DNA of 6,778 nt from CAZDGK01 sp964505035 (GTDB lineage: Bacteria > Patescibacteriota > Saccharimonadia > UBA4664): NCBI GenBank assembly GCA_964505035.1, contig CAZDGK010000054.1, positions 1-6,778 of the forward strand, given 5' to 3'. The notes beneath the pieces are model-generated. The model had not been told where the DNA came from and made no database searches. It was given only the letters and a program-made list of their open reading frames with translations. Within the stretch, counting starts at the first letter, position 1. Every line of letters begins with the position of its first letter. Both the position numbers and the translations under genes were made by a program. Shown piece by piece: positions 1 through 6,115 of the stretch.

Positions 1-164
1 TGGCCCGACTCGATCTCGAGGCTGGGCGGCGCGATGAGGTCGCGCATGGTGACGATACCCTGGCGGTAGATGAGGTCGGCTTCGCGCTGCTCCTGGGCGG
101 CTTGAGAAGCGGCTAGGGCATTGGGGTCGATGCCGGTGGGTTGCTTGCGACTGAAGATGGCCAT
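1..164 (-). CDS. virB4: VirB4-family T4SS ATPase, N-terminal fragment (partial)
   Basis: The first 54 codons of a gene that leaves the window. The protein begins MAIFSRKQPTGIDPNALAAS, then has an Ala/Gln/Glu-rich helical stretch (about residues 17-30) and the segment RDLIAPPSLEIES at residues 41-53. This start, with a segment of the form 'xLIAPxxxxxxx' ahead of the VirB4 N-terminal domain, is what I recall for VirB4-like ATPases of CPR T4SS loci. VirB4 is the hexameric cytoplasmic-face ATPase that powers pilin extraction and secretion. The Walker motifs lie beyond the window edge, so the ATPase assignment rests on this short segment and on context. Its ATG overlaps the stop of the preceding gene by one base (TAATG), and an AGGAG lies about 10 nt upstream (175-179), which fixes the start and suggests translational coupling. 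Confidence 0.72.
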   Translation of the reverse strand, partial: MAIFSRKQPTGIDPNALAASQAAQEQREADLIYRQGIVTMRDLIAPPSLEIESG

Positions 165-910
165 TAGAGTGGTGCTCCTGGCAGTGGACCGCGCGGCGCA
201 CTTCCCTCACCCTTGGTGACGACGGGAGTCTGGAGCTGCGAGGCATCGATAAGCTTTTGGTTGGCGGCGGTGTCGGGATTGTACCAGCCGTAATAGAGGT
301 CAATCAGCTCCTGGGTGCCCAGGGCGATGGCGCGGATGCCCATCTGGGCGAGACCGCTGGATACGAGGGACATGCGCTGGGTGAGCTCGGTCTTGTAGGC
401 CTTGAAGTCATCCTCGGTGACGGAAATGCTGGGGGTGGGCTGGAGGGCTTGCTTGAGGCCATTGATGAGCGAGACTTTGCCGGTGGCCATGAGTGGCGGG
501 AAGAACGGCACGACAATGTAGAACTGCTTGTCCATAATATTGACCTCGTCGACAAGGGCGCGGATGTTGGCGATGTAGTCGTCCATGAGAAGGCCGAGGA
601 GTTCATTGGCTTGCTCGGAGCGCAGGCCTTGGAGCTTCTCGATGTAGGGGTCGAGGTCGATGCGCTGGCTGCGAATGACGATCTGGATTGGGAAGTGGAG
701 CGAGTTTAGGAAGCCCTGGTAGGCAAACTCGACAGCGGTTTGCTCGTCCTGGCTCATGAGGTCGAAGTTGATGGCGGAGCCGAGGATGACGCCGCGCAAG
801 CTGCCATCGCGCATGACGACTACGCCGTCCTTGATCTCGGTGATCAAGAGACTGTTTTGGGTACTTTTGCCCGCCTGCGCGGGGCTGCTGGCCTGCTGTA
901 TGTTTGGCAT
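164..910 (-). CDS. TraC/VirB4 N-terminal-domain-like T4SS protein (no ATPase motif)
   Basis: A 248-residue soluble protein. Residues 20-50 (LLITEIKDGVVVMRDGSLRG and following) and 55-80 (DEQTAVEFAYQGFLNSLHFP, then IQIVIRSQRIDLDPYI) match the pattern of the N-terminal domain of VirB4/TraC/TraE ATPases: a beta-hairpin with 'DGxxxxxDGSLRxVL', then a helix with 'FLNSLxFPIQIVxxSRxxDxxPY'. A further conserved-looking segment is KQFYIVVPFFPPL at 128-140. No Walker A (GxxxxGKS/T) or Walker B is present, so it should not hydrolyse ATP. The C-terminal 30 residues are Gly/Pro-rich and probably disordered. It lies between prgI and virB4 with one-base TAATG overlaps on both sides, an order I recall from PrgI-type T4SS loci of Gram-positive and CPR bacteria. 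Likely role (inference): a cytoplasmic adaptor that docks VirB4 onto the PrgI/VirB6 membrane complex. No closer function can be named from sequence alone. Confidence 0.75.
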   Translation of the reverse strand: MPNIQQASSPAQAGKSTQNSLLITEIKDGVVVMRDGSLRGVILGSAINFDLMSQDEQTAVEFAYQGFLNSLHFPIQIVIRSQRIDLDPYIEKLQGLRSEQANELLGLLMDDYIANIRALVDEVNIMDKQFYIVVPFFPPLMATGKVSLINGLKQALQPTPSISVTEDDFKAYKTELTQRMSLVSSGLAQMGIRAIALGTQELIDLYYGWYNPDTAANQKLIDASQLQTPVVTKGEGSAPRGPLPGAPL

Positions 911-1758
911 TATCTTGGTGCACTCCCAGACTGATCGCTCTCTGGTAGCGGCGCCATACGCGTGGCGGCGGCGGCTACCTGTGAGACCGTCAAGTCATCC
1001 CTCTCCGTTGCTAGCTTGAGTATATCGTCTGGGTTGGCTGCTGTCACGCCGCTTATGCTTGATGCAGGAGCGGTTGGGCGGGCGGCTGGGCGGCTGCCGC
1101 GAGTGGCTGGAACGCCCTGCATTTGCTGGACGGCTTCGGCGCGGACATCAGCGGCGGCTTCCTCGATGAGTGAAGCCAGGTTCTGGGCGAGTGGGCTGTG
1201 CTGCATGTCGAACATGTCTTCACGAGCAGGCAGGTCGCTGACGGCTGGCTGCTGGGCTAGGGCAGCCGGGACGGCCACGGGGCGGACCAGGCGCTCGGCT
1301 GGGTTGGTGGCTGGCATGACGAGGCCGGCGTCGGCGGCGTGCGGCTGGTTCCAGCCGCGCGAGTCGATGAGGGTGGCCAGTTTGTCGAGCTCGCCGCGAA
1401 CCTCAGCGGGGTTGCGCTGAGTGTGCTCGACTTCGGCCTTGTGCGGTTCGACGTGGAAGGACTCGACAACTTCCTCCTTGACCCAGAGGCGCCGGCGGGA
1501 ATTGGCGAAAAAGCCGACCAAGGCAATGAGAAGCTGCTCGAAGTTTTGGCCGTCGCGGGAATAGAACGCGAGGAGCATGAAAAGTATGACGGGCGGTGCA
1601 CCGACCACGACCATGATGCCTGGTACGGCTTTGAAGACATTGAAGCACAGGATGCCCCAGCCGGCGCCGATGAGGGCGTAGACGAACTGCCGCAAGGTTA
1701 ATGGGCCGATGATTTTGTCTTCGGCCTCAACGTTTTGGGGTACCTTATACTGACCCAC
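910..1758 (-). CDS. prgI: PrgI family T4SS membrane protein
   Basis: A 282-residue protein whose N-terminus (MGQYKVPQNVEAEDKIIGPL, then TLRQFVYAL) is the hallmark of the PrgI family (Pfam PrgI), a small VirB3-like inner-membrane component placed next to VirB4 in Gram-positive and CPR T4SSs. Two membrane segments lie at about 25-44 and 46-66, followed by the conserved SRRRLWVKEE at 87-96. The core family unit is about 100-130 residues. Here a further 150 or so residues (about 140-282), rich in Ala, Pro and Gln, look mostly disordered with a possible short helix at 190-212. The start is GTG (1756-1758), supported by GGAGGA at 1771-1776, about 12 nt upstream. The stop overlaps the next gene's ATG (TAATG). 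PrgI is expected to anchor the VirB4 ATPase to the membrane platform. The family call is firm; the function of the tail is unknown. Confidence 0.9.
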   Translation of the reverse strand: MGQYKVPQNVEAEDKIIGPLTLRQFVYALIGAGWGILCFNVFKAVPGIMVVVGAPPVILFMLLAFYSRDGQNFEQLLIALVGFFANSRRRLWVKEEVVESFHVEPHKAEVEHTQRNPAEVRGELDKLATLIDSRGWNQPHAADAGLVMPATNPAERLVRPVAVPAALAQQPAVSDLPAREDMFDMQHSPLAQNLASLIEEAAADVRAEAVQQMQGVPATRGSRPAARPTAPASSISGVTAANPDDILKLATERDDLTVSQVAAAATRMAPLPESDQSGSAPR

Positions 1759-1792
1759 GACTAGAGTCTCTCCTCCACCACTCGATATGCAT
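1745..1792 (-). other. Possible 15-codon upstream ORF overlapping the prgI start
   Basis: An ATG at 1792 opens a 15-codon frame (MHIEWWRRDSSRGSV, stop TAA at 1745-1747) that spans the prgI Shine-Dalgarno and overlaps the prgI GTG in another frame. There is no recognisable ribosome-binding site ahead of it, so it may be chance. If translated, it would interfere with or couple to prgI initiation. Confidence 0.12.
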
Positions 1793-1855
1793 TTAGCTTA
1801 CGCTAATTCGCGGGCGCGGCCAAGCGGGTGCTGGCTGGCGCGGCACGAATTGGGT

Positions 1856-1884
1856 AGCATAGCGCGGCAAAGGCCGACGCACAA
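1856..1884 (-). promoter_or_regulatory. Candidate internal promoter for prgI-traC-virB4
   Basis: Read on the minus strand, TTGTGC (1884-1879), a 17-nt spacer, then TATGCT (1861-1856). The -10 is good (TAT..T) and the spacing ideal, but the -35 keeps only TTG. It lies in the 162-bp gap (1759-1920) between the virB6-like gene and prgI and would give a leader of about 90 nt. No terminator is visible in the gap, so read-through from the virB6-like gene is also likely. The gap also holds a small inverted repeat, TTAGC-N4-GCTAA, at 1793-1806. Confidence 0.35.
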
Positions 1885-1920
1885 GTCTTGTATATCTGGA
1901 GCGGTAGGTTGTGGCTACAG

Positions 1921-4530
1921 CTAAGGGTGACGGTGGCTGCCGGGCGTGGAGTAGCCGCCGGTGGCATGGAAAGCTGGATCGAAGGTGTAGCCGTAGAGGA
2001 AGTCCTCGGCGATGTTGGCTAGCTCGGTAGAGTCGAGGGTGGAAAGTACGGTGCGGTCGACGCCCACGCCGGTCTGTCCGGCCAGCGCCTTGGCGAGAGC
2101 CTCGTCGTCTGCTAGATGCTCGGCGGTGGCGGCGATCAGATCGGAGTTGTAGGCGCGGAAGGTGTCGTGGTTGTTGGCTACACCCTTGGCCCACTCCAGG
2201 CGAGCCTCAAGCGGGGTAGTGCTGAACTCGCGGGTGGATGGGTCGAGGGCGCGGCGGACGACCCGCGAGTCGAGGTTGAGGGCGTAGACCAGAGCGGCGT
2301 CCTGGCCGGCCTGGATCATCTCGGGGTGAGCATCGGCGCTCGGTGACATAACCTTGAAGTTGTCGATGGCATGCTTGTCGCCAAAGCTAGAGCCAGTGAC
2401 TTTGCGGACCTGGCCGCCAGCTAGGTTCATGTCGATGGCACCAAGGGCGCGGGGGATGCTCATCTCGTCGGCAGTGACCGCACCGGTGGCGTCACGCACC
2501 AGGATGGGCTGCCCGGCAGCATCCTTGACCTTGTAGTTGGCCTCGGCTTGGGTCATGCGGGCTAGGAGCAACGGCTTGCTGCTAAACTGCTTGCCAGTCT
2601 CGGCCAGCAGATAGGGATATTCGCTGGCAACATCGTATGACACGCTGGCCCAGCCAGTGAGGCCAGTCCGCTTGGGAGCGTAGGCCATGTTCTGGAGGTT
2701 GGTGGGGCTGATGGACTCGAGGTCGGTGAGCTTGCGGATGATGGCGTCGCGACCAGCCGGTGTGTTGGAGATTTCGAGCAGGTTTGGTGCCTCGCGGAGG
2801 AGATCGCGGCGGGCGGCGGCGCGCTTGTCGGCATCTGGGCTGTAGTACATCTCCAGGGCCTTATTCATGTTGCCGATACTGGCTTCACGCAGCTCGTCAA
2901 TGGTCTTTTTGTTGGTGGCGGCCAAGCGTGACTGAAGCCGCTCAAGGGCTGGCCGGCTCTTGGGTGCGTTGAGGAAGGCGGCACCGGCAAATCCGGTGGC
3001 AGCCGCAGCCGCGACCCGGCCGGCACGGTTGGTCCGCATGGAGGTGAGGGTGCGGTTGTTCATGAAGCGCTGCATGTAGGCGGCGCGGCGTTCGTCGCGC
3101 TTGGCTTGCCCGCGCTGCCAGAAATCGGTGTTTTTGAGGGCGCTGCGGCCGCGGTCGGCGCCCCGGCTGAGTAGGCCTTCAACCCGGCCGATGACGGCGG
3201 TGGCGGCCTTCCAGGCGGCAATGACCGAGGCGAAGGCAGCGATCACCAGGATGGGCTTGATGGCGGCCGCGGCGACCGTGCCAAAGCCGGTTCCAGCAGC
3301 GCCGCCGGCTGGGCTGCCGCTAAAGTCGAGCAGCTCATTGGCCAGGGCGGCGAGGGTGATGAAAGCCACCACGATCGGGTACATCATGATGAGCCGGAAC
3401 AGGAATTCGAACCAGGTGCGGAAGAAGTGCCGGGTATTGGGCAGGATCATAGCCAGGAAGGCCAGTGGCGAAATGCCGATCAGGATGGCAATGATCAGGA
3501 ACCGGGCGCCGAGGGTGAGGAAGACCACGAGCAGGCTGATGAGCAGGCTGATGAGGATGGGCACGGCGGCCGGCCAGGCAGCCAGCACGGCGACGGCGCC
3601 CACACCAAAGACAACGGCGGTGGCATCCGTGAGGAGGTTGAGGATGATGTTGGTGAGGGTGGGTGGTCCCTGTGAGGTTGGCAGGATGCCGGTAAACAGG
3701 GCCTGCACGCCAGCGCCCAAGACATTGCCGACGTCGACGAGCAGGCTGCAGAGGAGGAAGCTAAACTGCACCAGGACGGCGGCAATGATGAGCCGTGGCC
3801 AAATCTTGCGCAGAGTGTAGTCGTCGAAGAACTTCATATCCTGCTGCATGACAGTGCCGATGATGACAATTATGAAGATGAGAATGAAGAGCAGGCTGGA
3901 GAAGTCACGCATGTGGCTCCATACGGCATAGATCCCCGGCGTCGTGGTCGGGGTAATGGTGTTGACCTTGAGCAGGGGCACGAGGACATCCTCAGCCAGA
4001 TGGGCGATGAGGCCAGAGACATTGTCGAGTACCGGACAGAGCAGCCAGGTAAGGCTACCCTGATTGCAGTCGCCGGGCTGCGAGCCGGTGTTGACTTGGC
4101 CGGTGACTGGATTGAGGCCAGCGCTGTTGATCGTGGCGATGGTGAAGCCACAGCCATCGGTGGGCTCAGGTTTGCTGGCCAAGGTGGCGCCGGGTGCGGC
4201 GTAGGCGGCGTCGGAGATCTGGATGGTGAGGTCTCGGGTGGCGGTGGCGGTGGCACAGGTGAAGGTGACATTGGTGGCGGTAAAGGTGAACTGGCCGGCG
4301 GTGTCGCTGGTCTTGGTGAAGGTGTAGGTGGCGGTGCCGAAGTTGCCGTCGGTGGCGACGAAGCCGGTCCTACCTGAATCGGTCCAGGTGTAGGACTCGT
4401 CGGCGGCCAGAGCGGCTGGTGCGGTAGCCAGGCTCAGGGCAAGCGCAAACACGGTCCCCTGAAGCAACCGTGTGACTACGCCCCTATTCCAGATGTATTT
4501 GCGCCAAAACACAATGCTTGAACGTACCAC
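1921..4530 (-). CDS. VirB6/TrbL-like polytopic T4SS channel protein with large soluble C-terminal region
   Basis: An 869-residue protein. Residues about 16-42 form a signal peptide (basic n-region, TVFALALSLATAPAALA, cleavage near ALA-ADE). Residues 43-200 are a Thr/Ala/Gly-rich, beta-prone exported segment with four cysteines (92, 127, 155, 165). Some seven or more hydrophobic segments follow, roughly at 206-227, 245-268, 293-320, 322-342, 344-363, 375-397 and 418-440. They include ARFLIIAILIGISPLAFLAM (342-361) followed by ILPNTRHFFRTWFEFLF, a segment typical of VirB6/TrbL-like proteins of CPR bacteria ('SPLAFxAxxLPxTxxxFxxW'). From about 441 a strongly basic stretch starts a 430-residue hydrophilic region rich in helix and in Ala/Arg, probably cytoplasmic by the positive-inside rule and without a domain I recognise. 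VirB6 proteins line the inner-membrane channel of T4SSs. The start is uncertain: GTG at 4530 gives the full length, but GTG at 4512 (residue 7) fits the candidate promoter better. Neither has a Shine-Dalgarno sequence. Confidence 0.8.
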   Translation of the reverse strand: MVRSSIVFWRKYIWNRGVVTRLLQGTVFALALSLATAPAALAADESYTWTDSGRTGFVATDGNFGTATYTFTKTSDTAGQFTFTATNVTFTCATATATRDLTIQISDAAYAAPGATLASKPEPTDGCGFTIATINSAGLNPVTGQVNTGSQPGDCNQGSLTWLLCPVLDNVSGLIAHLAEDVLVPLLKVNTITPTTTPGIYAVWSHMRDFSSLLFILIFIIVIIGTVMQQDMKFFDDYTLRKIWPRLIIAAVLVQFSFLLCSLLVDVGNVLGAGVQALFTGILPTSQGPPTLTNIILNLLTDATAVVFGVGAVAVLAAWPAAVPILISLLISLLVVFLTLGARFLIIAILIGISPLAFLAMILPNTRHFFRTWFEFLFRLIMMYPIVVAFITLAALANELLDFSGSPAGGAAGTGFGTVAAAAIKPILVIAAFASVIAAWKAATAVIGRVEGLLSRGADRGRSALKNTDFWQRGQAKRDERRAAYMQRFMNNRTLTSMRTNRAGRVAAAAATGFAGAAFLNAPKSRPALERLQSRLAATNKKTIDELREASIGNMNKALEMYYSPDADKRAAARRDLLREAPNLLEISNTPAGRDAIIRKLTDLESISPTNLQNMAYAPKRTGLTGWASVSYDVASEYPYLLAETGKQFSSKPLLLARMTQAEANYKVKDAAGQPILVRDATGAVTADEMSIPRALGAIDMNLAGGQVRKVTGSSFGDKHAIDNFKVMSPSADAHPEMIQAGQDAALVYALNLDSRVVRRALDPSTREFSTTPLEARLEWAKGVANNHDTFRAYNSDLIAATAEHLADDEALAKALAGQTGVGVDRTVLSTLDSTELANIAEDFLYGYTFDPAFHATGGYSTPGSHRHP

Positions 4531-4549
4531 AATTTGACGTATACGTCAA
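4521..4549 (-). promoter_or_regulatory. Candidate promoter of the virB6-like operon
   Basis: On the minus strand, TTGACG (4549-4544), a 17-nt spacer, then TACGTT (4526-4521). The -35 matches 5 of 6 consensus bases and the -10 keeps only TA...T. Its -35 sits within one arm of the 18-bp palindrome. The predicted transcript start (about 4513-4515) falls just upstream of the GTG at 4512, so a leaderless message starting there would fit. Confidence 0.4.
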
Positions 4550-4550
4550 A
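4533..4550. promoter_or_regulatory. Perfect 18-bp palindrome, candidate operator between divergent operons
   Basis: TTTGACGTATACGTCAAA reads the same on both strands with no mismatch and no spacer. It lies in the short region between the two divergent T4SS operons. It contains the -35 of the virB6-side promoter and lies about 43-60 bp upstream of the predicted pilin transcript start. Perfect dyad symmetry of this length in a divergent promoter is typical of a dimeric regulator's operator. The regulator is not in this window. Confidence 0.55.
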
Positions 4551-4557
4551 GATGGTT

Positions 4558-4586
4558 TTGACTATTGTTCTAGGGTTGGCTACAAT
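4558..4586 (+). promoter_or_regulatory. Sigma70-type promoter of the pilin operon
   Basis: TTGACT (4558-4563), exactly 17 nt of spacer, then TACAAT (4581-4586): 5 of 6 consensus matches in each hexamer, the best promoter in the window. The transcript is expected to start about 7 nt after the -10, at 4592-4594, which coincides with the ATG at 4594. This argues for a leaderless mRNA and against the longer in-frame reading starting at TTG 4534. Confidence 0.7.
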
Positions 4587-4593
4587 CTGGCCA

Positions 4594-5034
4594 ATGAGAC
4601 GCGTATTTTCGGCCCTTATTCTCGCTGTAATCATGAGCGGTTTTGTGGCTCCGCTTGCACTTGAGACGACACCAAACGGCCTGGCGGTAGTGCGGCTGGA
4701 GGCGTCGGCGGCAGACTGTGTGAAGCTGGGGGCGCCATTGATTCCAGGCGATACCGGTGGCTGTCCGGCTGGCTCGGTGCCGAACGATCCGGCCAGTGGC
4801 GGAGCGATCATCTTCTATGTGAAGGAGATTCTCAAGCTGCTGGCGGGAGCGGTTGGCCTGATCATTGTGCTGATGCTCATCATCGCTGGTATCCAGTACA
4901 TGACATCGGCTGGTGACCCTTCGATGGTCAAGAAGGCCAAGGAGCGTATCATCAATGCCATCACGGCGCTGGTGCTGTTTGTGACAGCCTACGCGATTAT
5001 CAACTTCATTATTCCTGGAGGGGTGCTCGGATGA
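4594..5034 (+). CDS. VirB2/TrbC-like T4SS pilin, paralog P1
   Basis: A 146-residue protein starting MRRVFSALILAVIMSGF, which looks like a signal peptide (cleavage unclear, either near residue 23 or at ASA-ADC around 39). An exported segment carries Cys42 and Cys57. Two membrane helices follow (about 79-104 and 119-140), separated by a short basic loop TSAGDPSMVKKAKERI (104-119). This two-helix hairpin with 'GGxxYxTSAGDPxxxxxAKxxI' is characteristic of the T4SS pilin family found in CPR bacteria, related to VirB2/TrbC. By the positive-inside rule the loop is cytoplasmic and both ends face out, as for VirB2 before assembly. ATG 4594 is chosen over upstream in-frame starts (TTG 4534, ATG 4552) because the promoter's -10 ends at 4586; no Shine-Dalgarno sequence precedes it. 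The stop TGA overlaps the next start (ATGA). Confidence 0.8.
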   Translation: MRRVFSALILAVIMSGFVAPLALETTPNGLAVVRLEASAADCVKLGAPLIPGDTGGCPAGSVPNDPASGGAIIFYVKEILKLLAGAVGLIIVLMLIIAGIQYMTSAGDPSMVKKAKERIINAITALVLFVTAYAIINFIIPGGVLG

Positions 5035-5384
5035 GCGAGCTGATGAGCCTGGCACATTGGTTTAAGCTGGCGGATGCTTGCGGTACAAAGACCGGCTTCT
5101 TGCCGAGCCTGTACGACAACCTACCCTGCCCGGGTGGTAAGCTACAGATTACGGGAGTGAGCCAGATTTTCATCGTAGTGGTGAATGTGATTCACATTCT
5201 GCTGGCGCTGGCCGGGGGCCTAGCGGTAATCTTCATCATGGTGGGCGGTATCTGGTATGTGACGGCAGCTGGTGACCCGGCCAAGCTGAAGCGGGCCAAG
5301 GAGATCATCCAGTATGCTATTACTGGCTTGGTGGTGACCCTGCTGGCCTTTAGTGTAGTGTCGATAGTTGCAGGAGCGTTTTAG
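5031..5384 (+). CDS. VirB2/TrbC-like T4SS pilin, paralog P2
   Basis: A 117-residue protein in the same family as its neighbours. Helix 1 is long (about 45-77, including LALAGGLAVIFIMVGG), the basic loop is VTAAGDPAKLKRAKEII (77-93), and helix 2 is about 93-115. It has no cleavable signal peptide. The 44-residue N-terminus is polar with Cys17 and Cys33 and would have to be exported by helix 1 acting as a reverse anchor. The start ATG overlaps the previous stop by ATGA and is preceded by a strong GGAGGGG (5017-5023) at 7 nt, so the start is firm and coupled to P1. Expected role: pilus or channel subunit. Whether it is a major or a minor subunit cannot be told from sequence. Confidence 0.78.
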   Translation: MSELMSLAHWFKLADACGTKTGFLPSLYDNLPCPGGKLQITGVSQIFIVVVNVIHILLALAGGLAVIFIMVGGIWYVTAAGDPAKLKRAKEIIQYAITGLVVTLLAFSVVSIVAGAF

Positions 5385-5684
5385 ATGAGCGATATGGGAT
5401 TGCGGTTGCTAGGTGCAATATCGGTGAATGCCAATGATATCGGCCTGCCAACCTCCACGACAAATATCGGCGAGGCGATCACCAAGGTCATCGCGTTTTT
5501 GTTTGCGCTGATTGGCGGCCTGGCGGTGGTCTTTATCATCGTCGGCGGCCTGCAAATGGTGACGTCGGCGGGTAGCCCTCAGCGGTTCAAGCAGGGCCGG
5601 GAGACGGTGCTGTATGCGGTGGTCGGCCTGGTAGTAGCCATCGGGGCGTACGCGGCCGTGACATTTATCGGCAGCTCGCTCTAA
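5385..5684 (+). CDS. VirB2/TrbC-like T4SS pilin, paralog P3
   Basis: A 99-residue protein, the shortest of the five. It has no signal peptide and no cysteine. Helix 1 is about 35-59 (IAFLFALIGGLAVVFIIVGG), the loop VTSAGSPQRFKQGRETV spans 59-75, and helix 2 is about 75-96. The loop has Ser in place of the Asp seen in the other four (AGSP versus GDP or GDA). Its ATG follows directly after the P2 stop (TAGATG), with AGGAG (5372-5376) 8 nt upstream. It is the most reduced form of the family and may be a minor or structural subunit (inference). Confidence 0.77.
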   Translation: MSDMGLRLLGAISVNANDIGLPTSTTNIGEAITKVIAFLFALIGGLAVVFIIVGGLQMVTSAGSPQRFKQGRETVLYAVVGLVVAIGAYAAVTFIGSSL

Positions 5685-5707
5685 ACTAAACGATAAACGG
5701 AGGAGAC

Positions 5708-6025
5708 ATGGACTTTTCTCACATCCTGATGCTGGCAAGTACCGCGGGAGACATCATTAACCACAGTGCTAGTCAGGCGTGCGGTAGTAGCTGTAGCACG
5801 GTGACGCTGGGGCAATTGTTTAAGCAGATCACGGACGCTTTGATCTTTGTGATCGGCTCGATTTCAGTCCTGATGATCATCATTGGTGGCTTGCGGTACG
5901 TGATTTCGAACGGTGATGCCAAGGCGGCTGAGGCTGGTCGCAACACTGTGTTGTACGCGGTGATTGGTTTGATCCTCTCGATCGCGGCATTTGCTATCGT
6001 GTCGTTTGTATCTACAACATTCTAG
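5708..6025 (+). CDS. VirB2/TrbC-like T4SS pilin, paralog P4
   Basis: A 105-residue protein. A short N-terminus with Cys25 and Cys29 (ACGSSCS) is followed by helix 1 (about 43-66), the loop YVISNGDAKAAEAGRNTV (64-81) and helix 2 (about 81-103). It shares IIGGLRYVISNGD with P5 and long matching runs at DNA level, so these two are the closest pair in the cluster. The start is set by GGAGGAG (5699-5705), ideally spaced before ATG 5708. The 23-bp gap after P3 has no promoter or terminator, so it is co-transcribed. Confidence 0.78.
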   Translation: MDFSHILMLASTAGDIINHSASQACGSSCSTVTLGQLFKQITDALIFVIGSISVLMIIIGGLRYVISNGDAKAAEAGRNTVLYAVIGLILSIAAFAIVSFVSTTF

Positions 6026-6039
6026 CGTAGCCAAGCAAT

Positions 6040-6068
6040 TTGCCACGGTTGTGGCGATATGGTAAGGT
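6040..6068 (+). promoter_or_regulatory. Candidate weak promoter or stem-loop ahead of pilin P5
   Basis: The 90-bp gap between P4 and P5 holds TTGCCA (6040-6045), a 17-nt spacer and TAAGGT (6063-6068), a possible weak promoter. The same bases form a 7-bp stem (6040-6046 with 6051-6057, one T-G pair) around a GGTT loop. It has no T-tract, so it is not a typical terminator. It could act as an mRNA-processing or attenuation site instead. Low confidence in either reading. Confidence 0.28.
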
Positions 6069-6115
6069 CGGCGTAAGAGTACTAATATTGAATTTGTAAG
6101 GAGTTTTAGCGTCCG

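Noticed and set aside
962..1420. Plus-strand frame opposite prgI
   Set aside because: Ser/Ala/Arg-rich shadow. The PrgI reading on the other strand has a clear family N-terminus and operon context.
1793..2194. Minus-strand 133-codon Arg-rich frame overlapping the virB6-like 3' end and the gap before prgI
   Set aside because: Shifted-frame reading of the virB6-like gene with a low-complexity Arg/His product; no ribosome-binding site or family resemblance.
3101..3820. Long plus-strand open frame (239 codons) opposite the virB6-like gene
   Set aside because: Composition is Arg/Met/Ala/Pro-rich without any domain pattern. The opposite strand encodes convincing membrane helices over the same bases, so this is an antisense shadow of a GC-rich gene.
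4200..4350. Repeated GGTGGCGGT-like motifs resembling a tandem repeat
   Set aside because: They are irregular and explained by Thr/Ala codons of the beta-prone exported segment; there is no constant unit or spacing, so no CRISPR or satellite.
3913..4377. Plus-strand open frame with very Gly-rich product (154 codons)
   Set aside because: The glycine runs are the complement of Thr/Ala codons in the exported segment of the virB6-like protein. No start signal or domain supports it.
4534..4593. Longer P1 start at TTG 4534 (or ATG 4552)
   Set aside because: It would place the start inside the palindrome or the promoter, upstream of the predicted transcript start, and there is no Shine-Dalgarno sequence.
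5020..5040. Possible UGA recoding (code 25, Gracilibacteria/Absconditabacteria)
   Set aside because: The TGA at 5032-5034 forms a normal ATGA junction with a well-spaced ribosome site for the next gene, and TAA/TAG are used elsewhere. Reading TGA as glycine would run P1 out of frame with P2 for no gain.
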